Assembly (NCBI RefSeq): GCF_021462225.1 | Contig: NC_061801.1 | Span: 9,668,125 to 9,732,124 of the forward strand | Origin: Girardinichthys multiradiatus | Taxonomy: Eukaryota > Chordata > Actinopteri > Cyprinodontiformes > Goodeidae | Direction: 5' to 3' | DNA: 64,000 nucleotides | Shown here: piece by piece, positions 1 through 17,821 of the stretch | Layout of the letters: the number at the start of each line of letters is the position of its first letter | Numbering within the stretch: position 1 is the stretch's first letter | Program-made: the position numbers and the translations under genes | Notes under the pieces: model-generated | The model's database searches: none | Seen by the model: only the letters and a program-made list of their open reading frames with translations | Told to the model about the DNA's origin: nothing

Positions 1-1166
1 TCTGATTCTGATTTCTGTTAGAAGTAGCTTCGTGAGTGAATAGCTGACATGCCAACATAACAAGCAGTTTGTTATGAAATAGCTTCTTTTAGGATTTGTT
101 CTTAGTCTGACTTCCTTTTCCATCACATCACTGATACTGAGCATAGCTTGTTTGGAGTCTCCTTACCTCAGCAACAACTTCCCCACCGAAGGGTGTTGTT
201 ATTGGCTCAACCTTGTAGCCCTTCTCTAAATTGTTCATTTTAGGAGCTAATTAGAATTGAGTTTAATTCATACAACCAAATTTGCTCTAGATTTAGTGGA
301 GTACAATCCAAAGTCTTATAAGGCATAATTACTGGTTGACATTTTTGTTCAAGGATGAAGTGCAATTAAAGTTATATTTTACAATACAAAGAAGTAGATT
401 TACTGTTATTTGAACCAACTTTATTTGGATTAGCTTTGTCTTTTCAAAAAAAACAAAAAAAAAATGTTACGTGAACAAACCCAACTGCTTTCAGAAGGGT
501 GGCTTCTTGGTTATTATTCCAACTCGTCCTGCCTTTTCATAAATGTCAAATCAGGTCAGATTGGATTTCAGCTCCCCAGTTACGGTGATTTCCTCAACAC
601 AATTGACACTGCTTAACTATGGTGCGTTCACTGACTGGAAGAAGGGTTGTGTTTTCAAACTGAAAATTATTTAATGGCTTGACGGACCAGCACTTTTCTT
701 GTTGCATCTTCAGTTAAAAGGTGGAGGTTATCTGGCTGCCATTTAAACATGGCTTCTGTTTGCTCATGTGTTGTTTGTTAACGTGGAATTTTTCTGTTTT
801 GATGCATGTAATGAACGAAAACTATACTCCCAGGTCCATTTGGTGATTACGGTCAACAAAATGGTCAATTTCAATCATTGGCCCAATTTTTTATTTTTTG
901 CTGACCTCTGTGTTGCTTTTCACTGCCATCACAGTATTTTGTCATAATTCACATACAGATGGTATTGATCCCAACATGAAAGCTGTCCTGACGGAATCTC
1001 CTCTCAATAATCTGTTGTTAAAGTGCATGTTTGAACAGAAAACCCGTTACATTTTCTGAACTTCATTCTGGAGTGTTGCCTTTCTTCCACTCTCACATTT
1101 TTAAACTTTTATTTAGCATTTTTTTGAAGACTTTCTCAAAAAAATCTATGAATTTTTTTTTTATAG
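1..1166 (+). other. cops4 intron 1 (partial), no recognisable element
   Basis: AT-rich sequence with short A and T runs and no frame matching the missing N-terminus (about 24 residues) of COPS4. The first coding exon must lie upstream. No repeat family was recognised. Confidence 0.6.
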
Positions 1167-6682
<5,516 letters not shown>

Positions 6683-6985
6683 ACTTCAGTACACCTCCCT
6701 CCAAACGAAACCTCCCACCTGCTCCATCGGCCCAAGCTAAAGTTCTGTCTCCCTGCTCAAACTGAATCACCACTGAAGCCCAAGTTATTAAAACACTTGA
6801 GATGAACTTAATATTGTTTGGATTTAGTTTTTATTATTACTTCTCTGTGTTGCTCCATATGTGTTCTCTAATGTCCTATCTGTATATTTAATTACAGTTG
6901 ATGAGGCCAACATTGTATAAAGTAAAACATAATGCAAAGTTAGTCAAGTTATCAACAAATAAAGGCTTATCGGTATATCAGTCAG
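6683..6985 (+). other. cops4: cops4 3' UTR with candidate poly(A) signal
   Basis: Non-coding sequence after the stop. A canonical AATAAA lies at 6958-6963, placing a likely cleavage site about 15-25 bases later. Inferred from motif and position only. Confidence 0.55.
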
Positions 6986-7309
6986 CTAAAATTGATCAGT
7001 GTATAATTATGATTTAAGCTTCTATGGTACACAAAACATGTCGGCAGAGTCTTTAAAATAGACTAAACACACATAAGATAAAGTAATATAGATTTTGTTG
7101 AAAGTTTACATGGTCTGTTACCTGTAGCAACATTGTAACATTATGGTGCCTAACTGAAAAAGAAAAACTTTATTTTTCCAATTTGAACATTTGTTTCATG
7201 AACATGTATGAAATGTTCAATACCTTCTACAGGTTCTCATACATCCCATCTTAAATGTAAAAGTAATGTTTTTTTAAAGGTTGAAAATGATTTAAAAATA
7301 AACTTGATG

Positions 7310-7720
7310 GATCATCAGTAGATGTGACCATCTATAAAAGCAGAGGTTTGGAAAGTTTTGCTGGTCTGCAGCATACAGCTGTGTGTTAACACAATACTAA
7401 AACAGAAAGACATCAGCAGTGATCTCAGAGAAGCAACTGTTGTGGCTTGTCAATCTAGGAAGGGTTATAAGGCCATTTCCCAGCAATGTGATCTCCATCA
7501 TTGTACAGTGAGAAATATTATGCGCATTCTTCTCAGGAGTGGACATCCCAGCAAGTTTACCCCACGGTCACACCGCAATCATAGGAAAAATTGCAAGAAA
7601 AAAAAAATCTAGGTTAGGTAAGCATGTTAATCAAGTTTATGGCTGAGCAAGAATGGCCTGATTGGAAGTGTTGCTAGGGTTAATATTAAACTGCCCTATT
7701 GCCAATTATTAGAACTTAAC
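7310..7720 (+). mobile_element. Tc1-like transposon, 5' part
   Basis: A frame at 7358-7612 holds a Tc1 N-terminal HTH region: SSDLREATVVACQSRKGYKA, then CTVRNIMRILLRSGHPS and the GRPSK-type linker (HPSKFTPRS). The nucleotide match continues to about 7720 in broken form. No catalytic DDE region follows, so the copy is truncated and inactive. It belongs to the same sequence family as the remnants at 8540-9010 and 61045-61735. Confidence 0.75.
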
Positions 7721-8034
7721 TTTTGTCTCTATTCAGTCTGAATGGTTTTACTTTTAAAGATGAAATTAGTCTTGAAAAACCTGCTTGAAATAAAATGTTA
7801 CAATGTTAGGGATCATTCTCTTGGGACTATTAATATCTTCCCAAAATTTAAGAGGAATTCAACAGTAAGGATATTGTCACTGATGGACAACAATACAATA
7901 CATATTATTATAGTTGGCACTAAATCACCTTTTACTGTCTAAAAATATGATGAAAAATAATTACAGTTATGCTATTGGATATGGAGTTCTGTCTTTCAGC
8001 AGAGTTCAATTGGAAAATTATTTTAATCCCAAAA

Positions 8035-8490
8035 GGAAATTAAATGTAACTCATCCAAGTTTCCTCAAAGAGTCGTCGTAGATGCTGATAGCTGTGGGCA
8101 GGAAGAATCTCCTGTAGCAGTCTGTCTTACAGCAGATCTGAAGAAGCCTCTGACTGAAGACACTGTTGTTGAACAACAGTCTCATGAAGAGGATGTTCAG
8201 GGTTCTCCATAATGTTCTTCATTTTATGAATCATCCTTGTTTGCACAATGATCTCCAGAGGTTCTAGAGGAATCTCCAGAACAGTCAGTCTTCTTTATTC
8301 CCTTTAGTCTCTGGCTCTGATGCTGCTACCCCAGCAGATGATGGCAAAAGAGATCACACTCTCCACAACAGACTTATAGTAGATCTGCAGCATCTTGCTA
8401 CAAACACTGAAGGTCCTAAGCTTCCTCAAGAAGTAAAGTCTGCTGTGTCTCTTGTTGTAGACGGCTTCACAGTTGCATCTACATTCCAAT
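8035..8490 (-). mobile_element. Non-LTR retrotransposon 3' end fragment
   Basis: Reverse-strand translation gives a reverse transcriptase C-terminal region with SRLYFLRKLRTFSVCSKMLQ and a VVESVISFAIICWGSS stretch (8304-8489). A frame-broken tail reading ENPEHPLHET and FFLPTA lies at lower coordinates. This arrangement is typical of a 5'-truncated fish LINE of the Rex1/L2-like group. The copy is old and non-functional; the exact clade is uncertain. Confidence 0.7.
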
Positions 8491-8539
8491 CTGTTAGTTG
8501 GAAATTATGGTGGATTTTCTCTAATCTACACATATTGAA

Positions 8540-9010
8540 AATTATAGGGACACATACATGGACCCACCTTAACATTTGATTAAATGTTCCTTAGCAAGTT
8601 GCAAAGAAACAACACATTTTTTGTTACCGTCTAGAAGCTTCTGGCAGAATTCTGGCTGGATATTTTACCTTTCCTTCAGCAATGGCAGACTTATTTTAAA
8701 TTAGTTGGTTTACTTCACATATCCTAGTTTTCAGCAAAGTTTATATATGAACTTTCTATTGGACTGAGGCCAGGGCCATCCCAGAAGCTAAAGGTTAGCC
8801 TACTTTTTCCATTTTAAAGCCAGTTATGATGTGTTTTTGTGATCGTTTTCCTGTTGGAAAAGCCACTTGTCTCCAGGTTTCAGCCATATAGATTTAAAAT
8901 GAAGCTTAAGTGTTTGGAAGCAGTCCTCCTTTTTTATTATTCCACCCACTTCGTGCAAAGCACCAGTGATCGGCATGGCAGTCAGGATATTACTAATCTG
9001 ACGCAGTAAG
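8540..9010 (-). mobile_element. Tc1-like remnant, reverse orientation
   Basis: Words such as GCTTCTGGCAGAATTCTGGCTGGA, GGCCATCCCAGAAG and TCGTTTTCCTGTTGGAAAAG follow the antisense of a fish Tc1 transposase 3' half (the QQENDHK catalytic block reads from about 8840 on the minus strand). Interrupted by stops; ends not defined. Confidence 0.6.
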
Positions 9011-10021
9011 TTCAACTAGTCACACCACAAAATCACTTCTTATCTGAGTCATAAATGTGGGATTTATTGATTAGTCCCAGACCAATTAATAGCTGCAACT
9101 CTTTTGAATATTTAATCCTTAGTTTTCCTCATCCAAATTGCAAAGCACTAAAACCACTTCTGTTTGTTGTTTTGTACAGTCCACCAGACCCTTACTCTCA
9201 ATGTTTAGATCAGTTTTCAGACCTTTTATCTGATTTAGTGTTAAATACAGACAAGGTTATTATAGTGGGGGGATTTTGACATGTTGACACTGAAACAGAT
9301 TGGCTTTGCTCAAAATATTAACAAACCTACCCACCTTTGTCTTCATTCTCTGGACCTTGTGCTGACATATGGCATTGAGAGTAAAGAAATAACAATATTT
9401 TCTCATAACTCTGTTCTGTCTGACCATTTTCTTAATAACCTCTGAGTTTAATTTAACCGAGTACTCCACACCTGAAAGAAAATTCATTACAGTCGATCAT
9501 TATCAGGCGATGCAATAACACCCTTTAAAGAATCTGTTCCACTTTTAATTTCCTCATTATCACAGAAAAACACAGTGGAGGGCAATAATTTAGTTTCTTC
9601 CCCTTCACAAATTGATTCTCTTGTTCATAGTGTTACTTCATAATTGTGTGGTGCATTAGACAATCCAGCCCCCTTGAAAAAGAAGGTAATTATTCATAGG
9701 AGGCTGGCTCCCTGGTTTAATTCAGAGCTCCGTACTTTAAAACACAATGTTAGAAAATTGGAGAGAAAATGGCGCTCTACACACCTAGAGGATTCCTACT
9801 TAATCTGGAAAAATAGCCTACTGTTGTATAAAAAAGCACTTCGCTAAGCTAGAACCACATATTTCTCATCTGGAAAAATACCCTACTGTTGTATAAAAAG
9901 ACAATTTGCCAAGCTAGAACCACATAAGGAATAATTCTTAGTACAGTTGCTAAATTTACACATAGACATAGCTCTGTTACGCCATCCATTCCCTTAGCTC
10001 TCAGCAGACATGACTTTATGG

Positions 10022-10220
10022 TATTATTATTATTTTTTTAAGATATTTTTTCGGCACTACTGGCCTTTAATTTTTGACAGTAGGTGGACAGGAAAGAGGG
10101 GTAGAGAGAGGGGGAGACATTTGGTAAATGTCGCCAGGTCCAGGACTCGAACCTGGGACAGCCGCTTCGAGGACTGTAGCCTCTGTATATGGTTGCACGC
10201 TTAACCCCAACACCAATCCC
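10022..10220 (-). mobile_element. tRNA-derived SINE inserted in the LINE
   Basis: Read on the minus strand it has a tRNA-like head with an intact B box (GGTTCGAGTCC) and an A-box-like GGTGTTGGGGTTAAG, then a CT-rich body and an A-rich tail (T-rich on +). It is flanked by TTATGG (10016-10021 and 10221-10226), a direct repeat consistent with target-site duplication. Related copies are at 18500-18680 and 44256-44447. Confidence 0.8.
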
Positions 10221-12564
10221 TTATGGGATTATTTTTAAATAAAATTGATTCTGTTAAAAACAAAATCATTGGCTTACTCCCGAAGATGATAACTTCATCC
10301 TCAGCAAGTGAGACAACATTGGAAGTAACTGTAGAAACCTTCACTTGATCAAGATGATTTAATAAATAACAGACCTATATCCAGTCTTCCGTTCTTATCT
10401 AAAATTCTTGAGAAAATAGTTGTTAATCAAATGTGTGAGCATTTACACAGCAATGATCTGCTTGAAAAGTTTCAGTCAGGTTTCAGAGCTCATCATAGCA
10501 CTGAAACAGCTCTGCTGAAAGTCACTAATGATATTCTTATGGCCTCAGATAATGGACTTGTGTCTGTACTTGTCCTGTTAGATCTCAGTGCTGCATTTGA
10601 TACAGTCGATCATAATATTCTCTTAGAAAGGCTGGAATATGCTGTAGGGATCAGGGGAACAGCGCTAGGCTGGTTTAACTCTTATTTGTCTGACAGATTC
10701 CAGGTTGTTCATGAAAATGATAAATCATCTTTAAACTCCAGGGTTAATTGTGGAGTACCACAGGTGTTCAGTACTTGGGCCAATTCTCTTCACTATATAT
10801 ATGCTTCCAATAGGTAAAATTATCAGGCAGCATAGAATAAACTTTCACTGTTACGCTGATGACACTCAGCTTTACTTATCCATGAATCCTGATGAGCCCA
10901 ACCAGTTAGATAGACTACAAGCATTTCTTGAAGCAATAAACATTTGGATGTCTTTAAATTGTCTCCTTCTAAATTCAGACAAGACAGAAGTTGTCATCTT
11001 TGGACCAGAGTCTTTGAAACAGAAACTGCTGAGTCAATCACTTAACCTGGGTGGCATTAAATTGACTTCCGTTAATAAAGTAAAAAACCTTGGTGTTATT
11101 TTTGACCAGGAGATGTCATTTAAATCCCATATTAAACAGGTTTCTAGGATTTCCTTCTTTCACCTCCGGAACATTGCCAAAATTAGAAATATCCTATCCA
11201 GGAGTGATGCTGAAAAACTAGTCCATGCATTTGTTACTTCAAGGCTGGACTATTGTAATTCGTTACTATCAGGATGTCCACAAAATGCAGTTAAAAACCT
11301 TCAGCTGATTCAAAATGCTGCAGCAAGAGTTCTGATGAAAATTCAAAAGATAGATCATATTTCTCCTACTTTAGCTTCCCTTCATTGGCTCCCTGTTAAA
11401 TCCAGAATAGAATTTAAAATTCTCCTTCTCACATATAAAGCCCTTAATGATCTAGCTCAACCATACATCTGAGATTTGATTGTTCCATATGTTCCTAACA
11501 GAGCACTTCGTTCTCAGACTGCAGGTTTACTGGTGGTTCCTAGAGTCTCTAGAAGTAGAATGGGAGGCAGATTCTTTAGTTATCAGGCTCCTCTCATGTG
11601 GAACCAGCTCCCAGTTTTAGTCTGTGAGGCAGACACCCTGTCTACTTTTAAGGCTAGGCTTAAAACTTTCCTTTTTGATAAAGCTTATAGTTAGAGTGGC
11701 TTAGGTTATCCTGAGCTATCTCAGTTATGCTGCTATAGCCTTAGGCTGCTGGATGGCATAATGACCACTTTCACGCTCTCTGCTACATTCTCATACTTCT
11801 GCCCAATTTTGCATTATTTGCTGTTATTTCAGCTTTTAACTTTATGTTCTCTCTCTTTACTCTTCCTAGAAGCTACACCTGGCCTGACTCTGTGTTTACC
11901 TGTGACACCTTTCTGGAGGAGGGCCACTGACAACTTAATGCTCACCTTCTACCGATGATCCACTTGGCCCTGTCTTTCAGTGTTTAACCCTATTTTTCTC
12001 CTAGACATAGCTACTGACTGAGCTTTTACTGTGACTAAACAGTATGTGCTCTCTCTCATACTCTAAATTTGAAAACTGGCTCAGAGTTTATCTGTTTTTT
12101 CTTCCTAGATGAAACCACTAAAGGAGCTACATCCATTAACATTTACTTTTCCTTCCCATAGAAAGTACTTCTGGATCAGTGCTTCTGTGTTCTTTTTGTG
12201 TCTCTGCTCTGTTCTCTCAAACCCCCAGTCGGTCGTGGCAGATGGCCGCTCACACTGAGCCTGGTTCTGCTGGAGGTTTCTTCCTGTTAAAAGGGAGTTT
12301 TTCCTCTCCACTGTCGCAACATGCATGCTCAGTATGAGGGATTGCTGCAAAGTCAACGCCAGTGACTGTCCACTGTCTCTACATGCTCATCTGGGAGGAG
12401 TGAATGCTGCAAGTCACTGACTGGATGCAATCTGCTGGGTTTCCTTAGACAGAAAAACATTTTATCCAATTTGAATAAATAACTGAATCTGACTGCACCG
12501 TTTGATAGTTGGGATTAATTGGAATTTATGCACCTGACTTGAATCTGTATGATTCAACTGAATT

Positions 12565-12955
12565 GACTTAGCTCATTTTAAAGTTACCCACTTTTCACAC
12601 AATGCAACAGGAAACAACACTCACCAATTATTTTTACCTCTGCCTTCCTCCCTCCCTGTTGGATGGGGGAGTCAGGTTTAGCCTAAACCACCTCAGTTAT
12701 GGTTGAGGTGCAACACACTCTCCATTTCTGCTACCTGTGCGACACCTTCTTTTTTCCAATGGTTATAATCAGTCTGACAGAGAGAGGTACCCCCAATCCT
12801 TGTGGTTTTTAGTATAACAATGACCATCAGTGGGCTCTAAATGGACAAACTTTATCAGTTTACTTAGTACCCCTACACATAGCCCATTCTAAAATGGCCA
12901 AACTCTAACACTCAGTAGTTTAATCTAACCTCCCCAACAACCCCGTACCATTCCA
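12565..12955. repeat. Unidentified block inside the LINE 3' tail
   Basis: The expected LINE tail (GAATTGACTTAGCT then TTTGTGAAGTGCCTTGAGAT) is split by about 390 bases that do not look like LINE 3' UTR. The block has no coding frame; its ends are TTTAAAGTTACCCAC and CATTCCAAACCC. Insertion is inferred from the broken tail. Confidence 0.45.
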
Positions 12956-13039
12956 AACCCTTTGTGAAGTGCCTTGAGATGACATGTGTTGTGAATTGGC
13001 GCTATATAAATAAAACTGAATTAAACTGAAATTAATATG

Positions 13040-13414
13040 GTGTGATATTGCCATCAAATTTCTACAAACAGCTACCAGACTGTTATAAAATGATTTAGAT
13101 CAGCTGATCCTCAGGAGGTACCTGGAGTGTTACCTCCAGAGATTTACTGTTTCCTGTAAAATAGCAGACTCATCATTACACCATAAACTATTATCACAAG
13201 CGCTGTAAGCAACATGCAGAGAGCTTAAATCAAATCTGTATTGGTGACACATCAAGACTAGACTGTAGCTGTCACTGCCCTTCAGCTGCAATGTGTGACT
13301 GCTTGTATACAAGGCAAGACTTTGGAAAAAAATGACATTTTCTGAATCTTTGCAAATTTGTAAGAAAATCTTTGATAAAAATGAAAGAAAAAGAGACAAG
13401 CAAAGACCTTTAAT
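13040..13414. other. Spacer between LINE and plac8 3' end
   Basis: No repeat family, exon or RNA gene recognised. It separates the 3' end of the LINE from the plac8 polyadenylation region. Confidence 0.5.
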
Positions 13415-13924
13415 GGTCCATCTTAAAAGTATTTATTAAAAGCATTTGATTTAGGAAGCTGATTAGGTTTACAGGTATATAATCATACTCCCAAGATCCT
13501 TCCTGTAGAAAATGTGAACAGTTTTACAAGCTGGTATTAACGGAAAAGAAGCCTTTTACAACATGATGTTAGGCAATCCATTTTAATTACTTGAGGCAAA
13601 AGTTATTGGCTGTAGTATAATCCCTCTCTTCCTTCCAACAGCTCAGAACAGCACAATACAACAGCAGAACACCAGAACCCTGTGTGGGACCCAGCTGAGT
13701 TAGGGTCAACCAGGTCGCTGCAGGAGATCAATGTGGTTTCCCTCAGTTAATAATAATTCATGGGTAAAGGCAGGAAAACAAGGAATTGTGACAAGTTGAA
13801 AAAGGTAAAGAGCACACTGTAAAAAACAATGTCATAAATAGAAGCATTTTTTCATCACAGAGAGGAATAGGCTCCTCATCCTCTGCAGTCCAGGGGTTTT
13901 ATTACTCCGTTCGCAGGACGGCAT
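13415..13924 (-). other. plac8: Likely plac8 3' UTR exon with poly(A) signal
   Basis: On the minus strand a pyrimidine-rich acceptor ending in CTTCTAG at 13925 pairs with the donor just past the stop codon. AATAAA lies at 13437-13432. A stop codon in the penultimate exon so close to the junction (4 nt) should not trigger nonsense-mediated decay. Inferred, no transcript seen. Confidence 0.55.
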
Positions 13925-14015
13925 CTAGAAGGCACAGAGGTAACACAGTTTCTCATTGGTTCAGATCTCCCAGTTGTGCAAATATTGAATGCTTGTATGT
14001 GAGAACCTCACCTGT

Positions 14016-14120
14016 TCAGAAAATGCCCTGCGCCTTTCTCCGGTCGATATCTCTCTTCAGCTGGCAGGTGGCGCAGAAAGAGCAGAAGACAGCCGACAGG
14101 TAATCCTTGCACAATGATCC
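14016..14120 (-). CDS. plac8: plac8 coding exon 3
   Basis: Acceptor CTAG, then GSLCKDYLSAVFCSFCATC, QLKRDIDRRKAQGIF and TGA. Four bases after the stop (ACAG) meet a GTGAGG donor, so the 3' UTR is probably spliced. Confidence 0.92.
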   Translation of the reverse strand, partial: GSLCKDYLSAVFCSFCATCQLKRDIDRRKAQGIF

Positions 14121-15607
14121 CTAGAAGCACAAACAGTAACTCTGAGATGCTGCAGCGCTGACATGAAGCATGATTTAGAGTTCCTGGTAGAAGACCTAAA
14201 CATTAAAGAAGACCATCTCTAAAAAAATACTAATGAGAAAACACAACACTTTGCTTTAAAAGTTTAACGTTGCCAGTGTGTGGCCTGACGCCAGTGGGGC
14301 GACGGCAATGTCCTCCATCATGTGCCTTATCCTCTACTGCTTTACCAACCAATCACTTCCTCTGATTTATGTTGCAAGCCTAAGGAGAATCACACCTCTT
14401 TCATAAAATAAACCTAGCTCTGATTCAGGCAGCTCCTGCAATAAAATCTTTCAGGCAAGGCAAGTTTATTTATATAGCATATTTCAGTAGCAAGAGAATA
14501 CAAAGTGCTTCACACGAAGGGGAAAAAAAACTAAAACATAATAGGCAAAGTATATTACAGTGACATAAAGGTAATTAAGAAATAAAGAGAATAGATTGAT
14601 TGATCATTAGCACATTGTTGCATGAGTTTCCATATCTGTCCCATTGCGTTTGAGTAATATGTCATTCACTTTGTTAAACTGTGCTGTTTCTTTTCAGACA
14701 GCTCCCGTCAGACAGTCTGAACTGGTTTCATAAACCTTTATTTTTTCTTGCTTCCTTTCTACTCTTTCTTTCTATAAAATATTGAGCAGTTTTGCATTAA
14801 TTAACGATATTGGTAAAGGTTTTATCAATACAGTCTTTGGAATGACATTAGGAAAAATGATATATTAACCTGCATCTCAAAAAATCTTTCCTTTTGTTGC
14901 CTTGATGCCTGCTGCGATACGTCATACCTGGCAAACAGTGGTGATTCCAGGATAAATGGTGCAAAGGGAAACCCCCTCCTTTTACAGGCGAATTCTTAAT
15001 AAGTTTTGAATTGAAATTACTGTTGTTCCAAATTTACTTTGAGAACTTACTCTGATGTTGTATCTGGTTCTGTAGACGGCTCGGATGGGCATGCCGGTAC
15101 CGCACAGGCAGCACTCATCCATGTCGCTGGCGATGGAGCAACCAAGACACGGGAAGCAGAAAAATCCATACATGCCTAAGACACAAAGAGTAAGAATGTA
15201 TTAAAGGATAAGTTTAGAGCTAAAGAGACTTTTTCGGTGTTTTAGTTATGGCCCTTACTCCTGATGTTCCTTTTTTTCTCATTTTGAGCTGAAATGTAAA
15301 CAGTTGCTGAGCTAAACAAGCAGCCCCACCCTTTATTGAGCTACAGCAGGTAACAACCAAAGGTTGAGATTACATGCTCAAACAAAAAACCATAACACCG
15401 AACTTTTTAATTTTGATCTTAGCTAAAAAAAAACAATTCTTACCTGGCTGGAAAATGCATAACAATCTAATCTCAAAGTATACATTTCATTTATGGAACA
15501 AAAAAGCATGAAAGCTACTTACAAGTTCCACAGTCCTCACAGCAATCACACAGCTTAGTCTGGAAATCAGAGGGATCATATCTGCCTGGTTGGTTGGTCA
15601 CAGCCAT
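14016..15607 (-). CDS. plac8: PLAC8/onzin-family Cys-rich protein (three coding exons)
   Basis: Exons 15607-15523, 15175-15051 and 14120-14016 join in phase to 104 residues, close to the 115-residue human PLAC8. The start MAVTNQPGRYD is followed by the family pattern CDCCEDCGTC, FFCFPCLGCSIASDMDECC, LCGTGMPIRAVYRTRYNI, then KDYLSAVFCSFCATCQLKRD and the C-terminus DRRKAQGIF. The many CxxC-type cysteines define the PLAC8 domain. Family members are small intracellular or membrane-associated proteins linked to cell growth, apoptosis and, in some proteins, metal transport; the precise role of this fish paralogue cannot be read from sequence. Teleosts have several paralogues, so the exact name (plac8, plac8-like, ponzr) is open. 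It is convergent with cops4, as in mammals. Confidence 0.93.
14450..14620. repeat. Short interspersed repeat scrap in plac8 intron 2
   Basis: GCAAGTTTATTTATATAGCA followed by TACAAAGTGCTTCACA is a widespread fish repeat 3' end. Only a fragment is present; it lies in antisense to typical LINE tails. Confidence 0.45.
15051..15175 (-). CDS. plac8: plac8 coding exon 2
   Basis: It encodes CMYGFFCFPCLGC through YRTRYNIR, the conserved core of the PLAC8 domain, and ends in phase 0 before GTAAGT. Confidence 0.92.
15523..15607 (-). CDS. plac8: plac8 coding exon 1
   Basis: ATG at 15607-15605 opens MAVTNQPGRYDPSDFQTKL through CCEDCGT, ending in phase 1 before a GTAAGT donor. There is no better ATG upstream in frame. 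Confidence 0.9.
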
Positions 15608-15808
15608 GATGATGAGGATAAAAACTTCTCTCTGTGGGATGAAGAGAATCCTTTTCTTTTAAATCTCCAGGCCACTTACTCCTCCATCTCCTCCCTCATA
15701 AATCTCTGTAAATCTCTCCTCTTTTAAACATTAAACAGCTTGGAAGCCAAAATGATTTAACTGCAAGGGGCTTCCGGTCAAGCAGTTGTTAGAAGAAAAA
15801 AATCTTAC

Positions 15809-15894
15809 CAAATGGAGATCTGAAGGACGGTTGTACTGCTGAGCGAATCTCCTGGATGACAGACTGAGAGCAGGAGGCAAAGGCGACCTTTATA
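15809..15894 (-). promoter_or_regulatory. plac8: plac8 TATA box and likely non-coding first exon
   Basis: A TATAAA is read on the minus strand at 15894-15889. About 80 bases downstream a TTTG|GTAAGA donor ends at 15809, giving a short untranslated exon starting near 15862. It would splice to the ATG exon. Inferred from motifs. Confidence 0.55.
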
Positions 15895-16159
15895 AGCAAT
15901 CAAAGGGGACCTGCTTGGCTGTAGGAGTACTTCCTGTTCCACTGTGATGAAGTTTATGGTAAACAGATCATTAAACACACCTATACACACCCAACGGTGT
16001 AACAATAAACCCTAACAGTGAGGCACCTGCCTTTTTGCGAAACATCTACAGCCCATGTGATTTTCCCCATGCAGAGGTTCAACTTGGAGTAAAATGGAAG
16101 AAATATTCTGGAAGTACTCACATTTTCTCAGTTATACAGATCTCTTTTAAAGGTGTGTA

Positions 16160-16520
16160 AGATTGGGCTTGTCAGCAAAAAACACTTCAGGTAGGTCTAG
16201 CGTTAAGCAAATAATAAACATGCGAAAAGCACCTCATGCCCACTGTTAAGTATGGTGGAGCATCGATGATGCTGTGGGCCCATTTCTCTGCTATAGAATC
16301 TTGAGGGCATGGCATAACGGAAATACAAATTTTAAATTAGATTTCAAATAGAAATTTGCTGGAGTTTTCTAGACTACTGAGAATGGGTTGGCATGGCTTC
16401 TTTTAGCAGGATAATAATCCAAAACATATTAAAACCAAAAAAAGAAATGGTCAAGCAAAGTCTAACAAAGTCCCCACTCCTAAATCCTACAGCACACCTT
16501 CGGCTGAGGTGAAGAGAAGA
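16160..16520 (+). mobile_element. Tc1-like remnant
   Basis: A TVKYGGASMMLWAHFSA stretch from about 16240 is the Tc1 region between the first and second catalytic Asp. A degenerate DNNPKHIKT block (second Asp) follows near 16410. Deletions and stops throughout. Confidence 0.65.
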
Positions 16521-16529
16521 ACGTAGCAG

Positions 16530-17820
16530 TAACTGTGCCTCTGGTCATTTTGTTAAAAACAATTATTTTTGATTTTTCTTTCTCACTAAATAAATGTTTA
16601 GACATTTCCTGCATATGAAATAAAACTTTGTTTTGCACTGCCAGAGTCACATCCAAAGGCTTGCAAAGGTACGGTACTAATAGCCAGCCCTTTAGCTTTG
16701 GTAGCATTGATATCAGATAACAAATATTGACAAACTGACAACATTCTATACAGACCCTATCTGGTATAAGATGTCTTATTAAGAGCCATTAGTTTATATT
16801 TTATGGACGCCATATAGGAAAATGCAGTAGATTAGATGGTCTAAAGTTGACTGTGCTGAACTGAACAAACTGGGGTGTGGCCAAGTTCCCGCAATAAGAG
16901 TAAGTGAGCCAATTTTAAGTAGTGCAATAAATGTATTGTTATACCCACTTTTACCACATTACTTTAATTGGGTTCATAAACAATAAATATATGATGGGAA
17001 ATATTTTAACAGTCGTATCCAAACTTTTTGCAGTATAAGGCAAAATCGAGTAGAAAGTAAGGGACCATAATTTAGTTTTTCTGATTGAAAATCCAAAACA
17101 GTTGTATTGTGAATTATTTAGTTTTTATCTGCTCAGCAATAAATACAACATTTTAATAAAACAAAGCGGAAAAGAACAAATTACTGTACGTCGAAAATAA
17201 AGGTCTTCGACGATTGCCTTGATAAAAAAAAAATTCCCAACATTTTCAGTGGAATGTTTTTTATTTTGTTAGATTAGAAAATGTTTTTTGTTTATTTCCA
17301 GCAACAAAATCCCCTTGCTGCATTTAGCCAAGTTTAATGAATTGGTGTCCCTGAGTAAAAGGTTGCTGGATGTTTGTGGCCCTAATTGCTAACATATTAA
17401 AATAGAATCAAAAAACATGGCTAAACAAAGAAAAATATTTGTGATCTAGCTAACATTTTCCCTTTCAGAAGATATAAATTACATAAAGTGCCTATATGCA
17501 CCTGCTAATTTGCTGGAGGGTTAAATTTGCTCCATTGTTGAACTGTGGTTGGGGGCCAAACAAAATTATTCCAAGGGCCACAAATGCTGTTCTCTAGACA
17601 GCCCTTGGTTATTGAAACTGTGGTGGAGCAACTTAAAATATAACTTTTTGACAGCAGCTTAAAAATTAGAATTTTGTCAGTTTCTCTGGGTTTTATCCAG
17701 TGCTTTATTTATTGTTGGTTTCTTGGATTTCTGTCACTGGCAACAGAAATTTGTGATAAATTAGCAATTTTTGTCATTTGCAGTAATTCCTGACTGTTTT
17801 ATGTTCTGACTGAACATAAA
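16530..17820. other. AT-rich intergenic stretch
   Basis: No gene, SINE or transposase homology that I can recognise. Short open frames here carry no family signature. Confidence 0.5.
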
Positions 17821-17821
17821 T

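Larger units (their letters stand above)
9055..13031 (+). mobile_element. L2/Maui-type LINE, nearly complete, inactivated
   Basis: Endonuclease-like sequence starts at about 9055 (VVLYSPPDPYSQ, then KVIIVGGF, where one extra G breaks the catalytic GDFN block). The reverse transcriptase follows: FQSGFRAHHSTETALLKV at 10431 onward, LLDLSAAFDTVDH, a frameshift near 10750-10815, the YADDTQLYLS active-site block near 10850, then a TGA in place of a codon at 11470-11472 and a C-terminal part to 11694. The 3' UTR ends in a GCGCTATATAAATAAAACTG tail at 12995-13031, typical of fish L2/Maui. A SINE (10022-10220) and an unplaced block (12565-12955) are inserted. Start is approximate. Not mobile. Confidence 0.88.
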
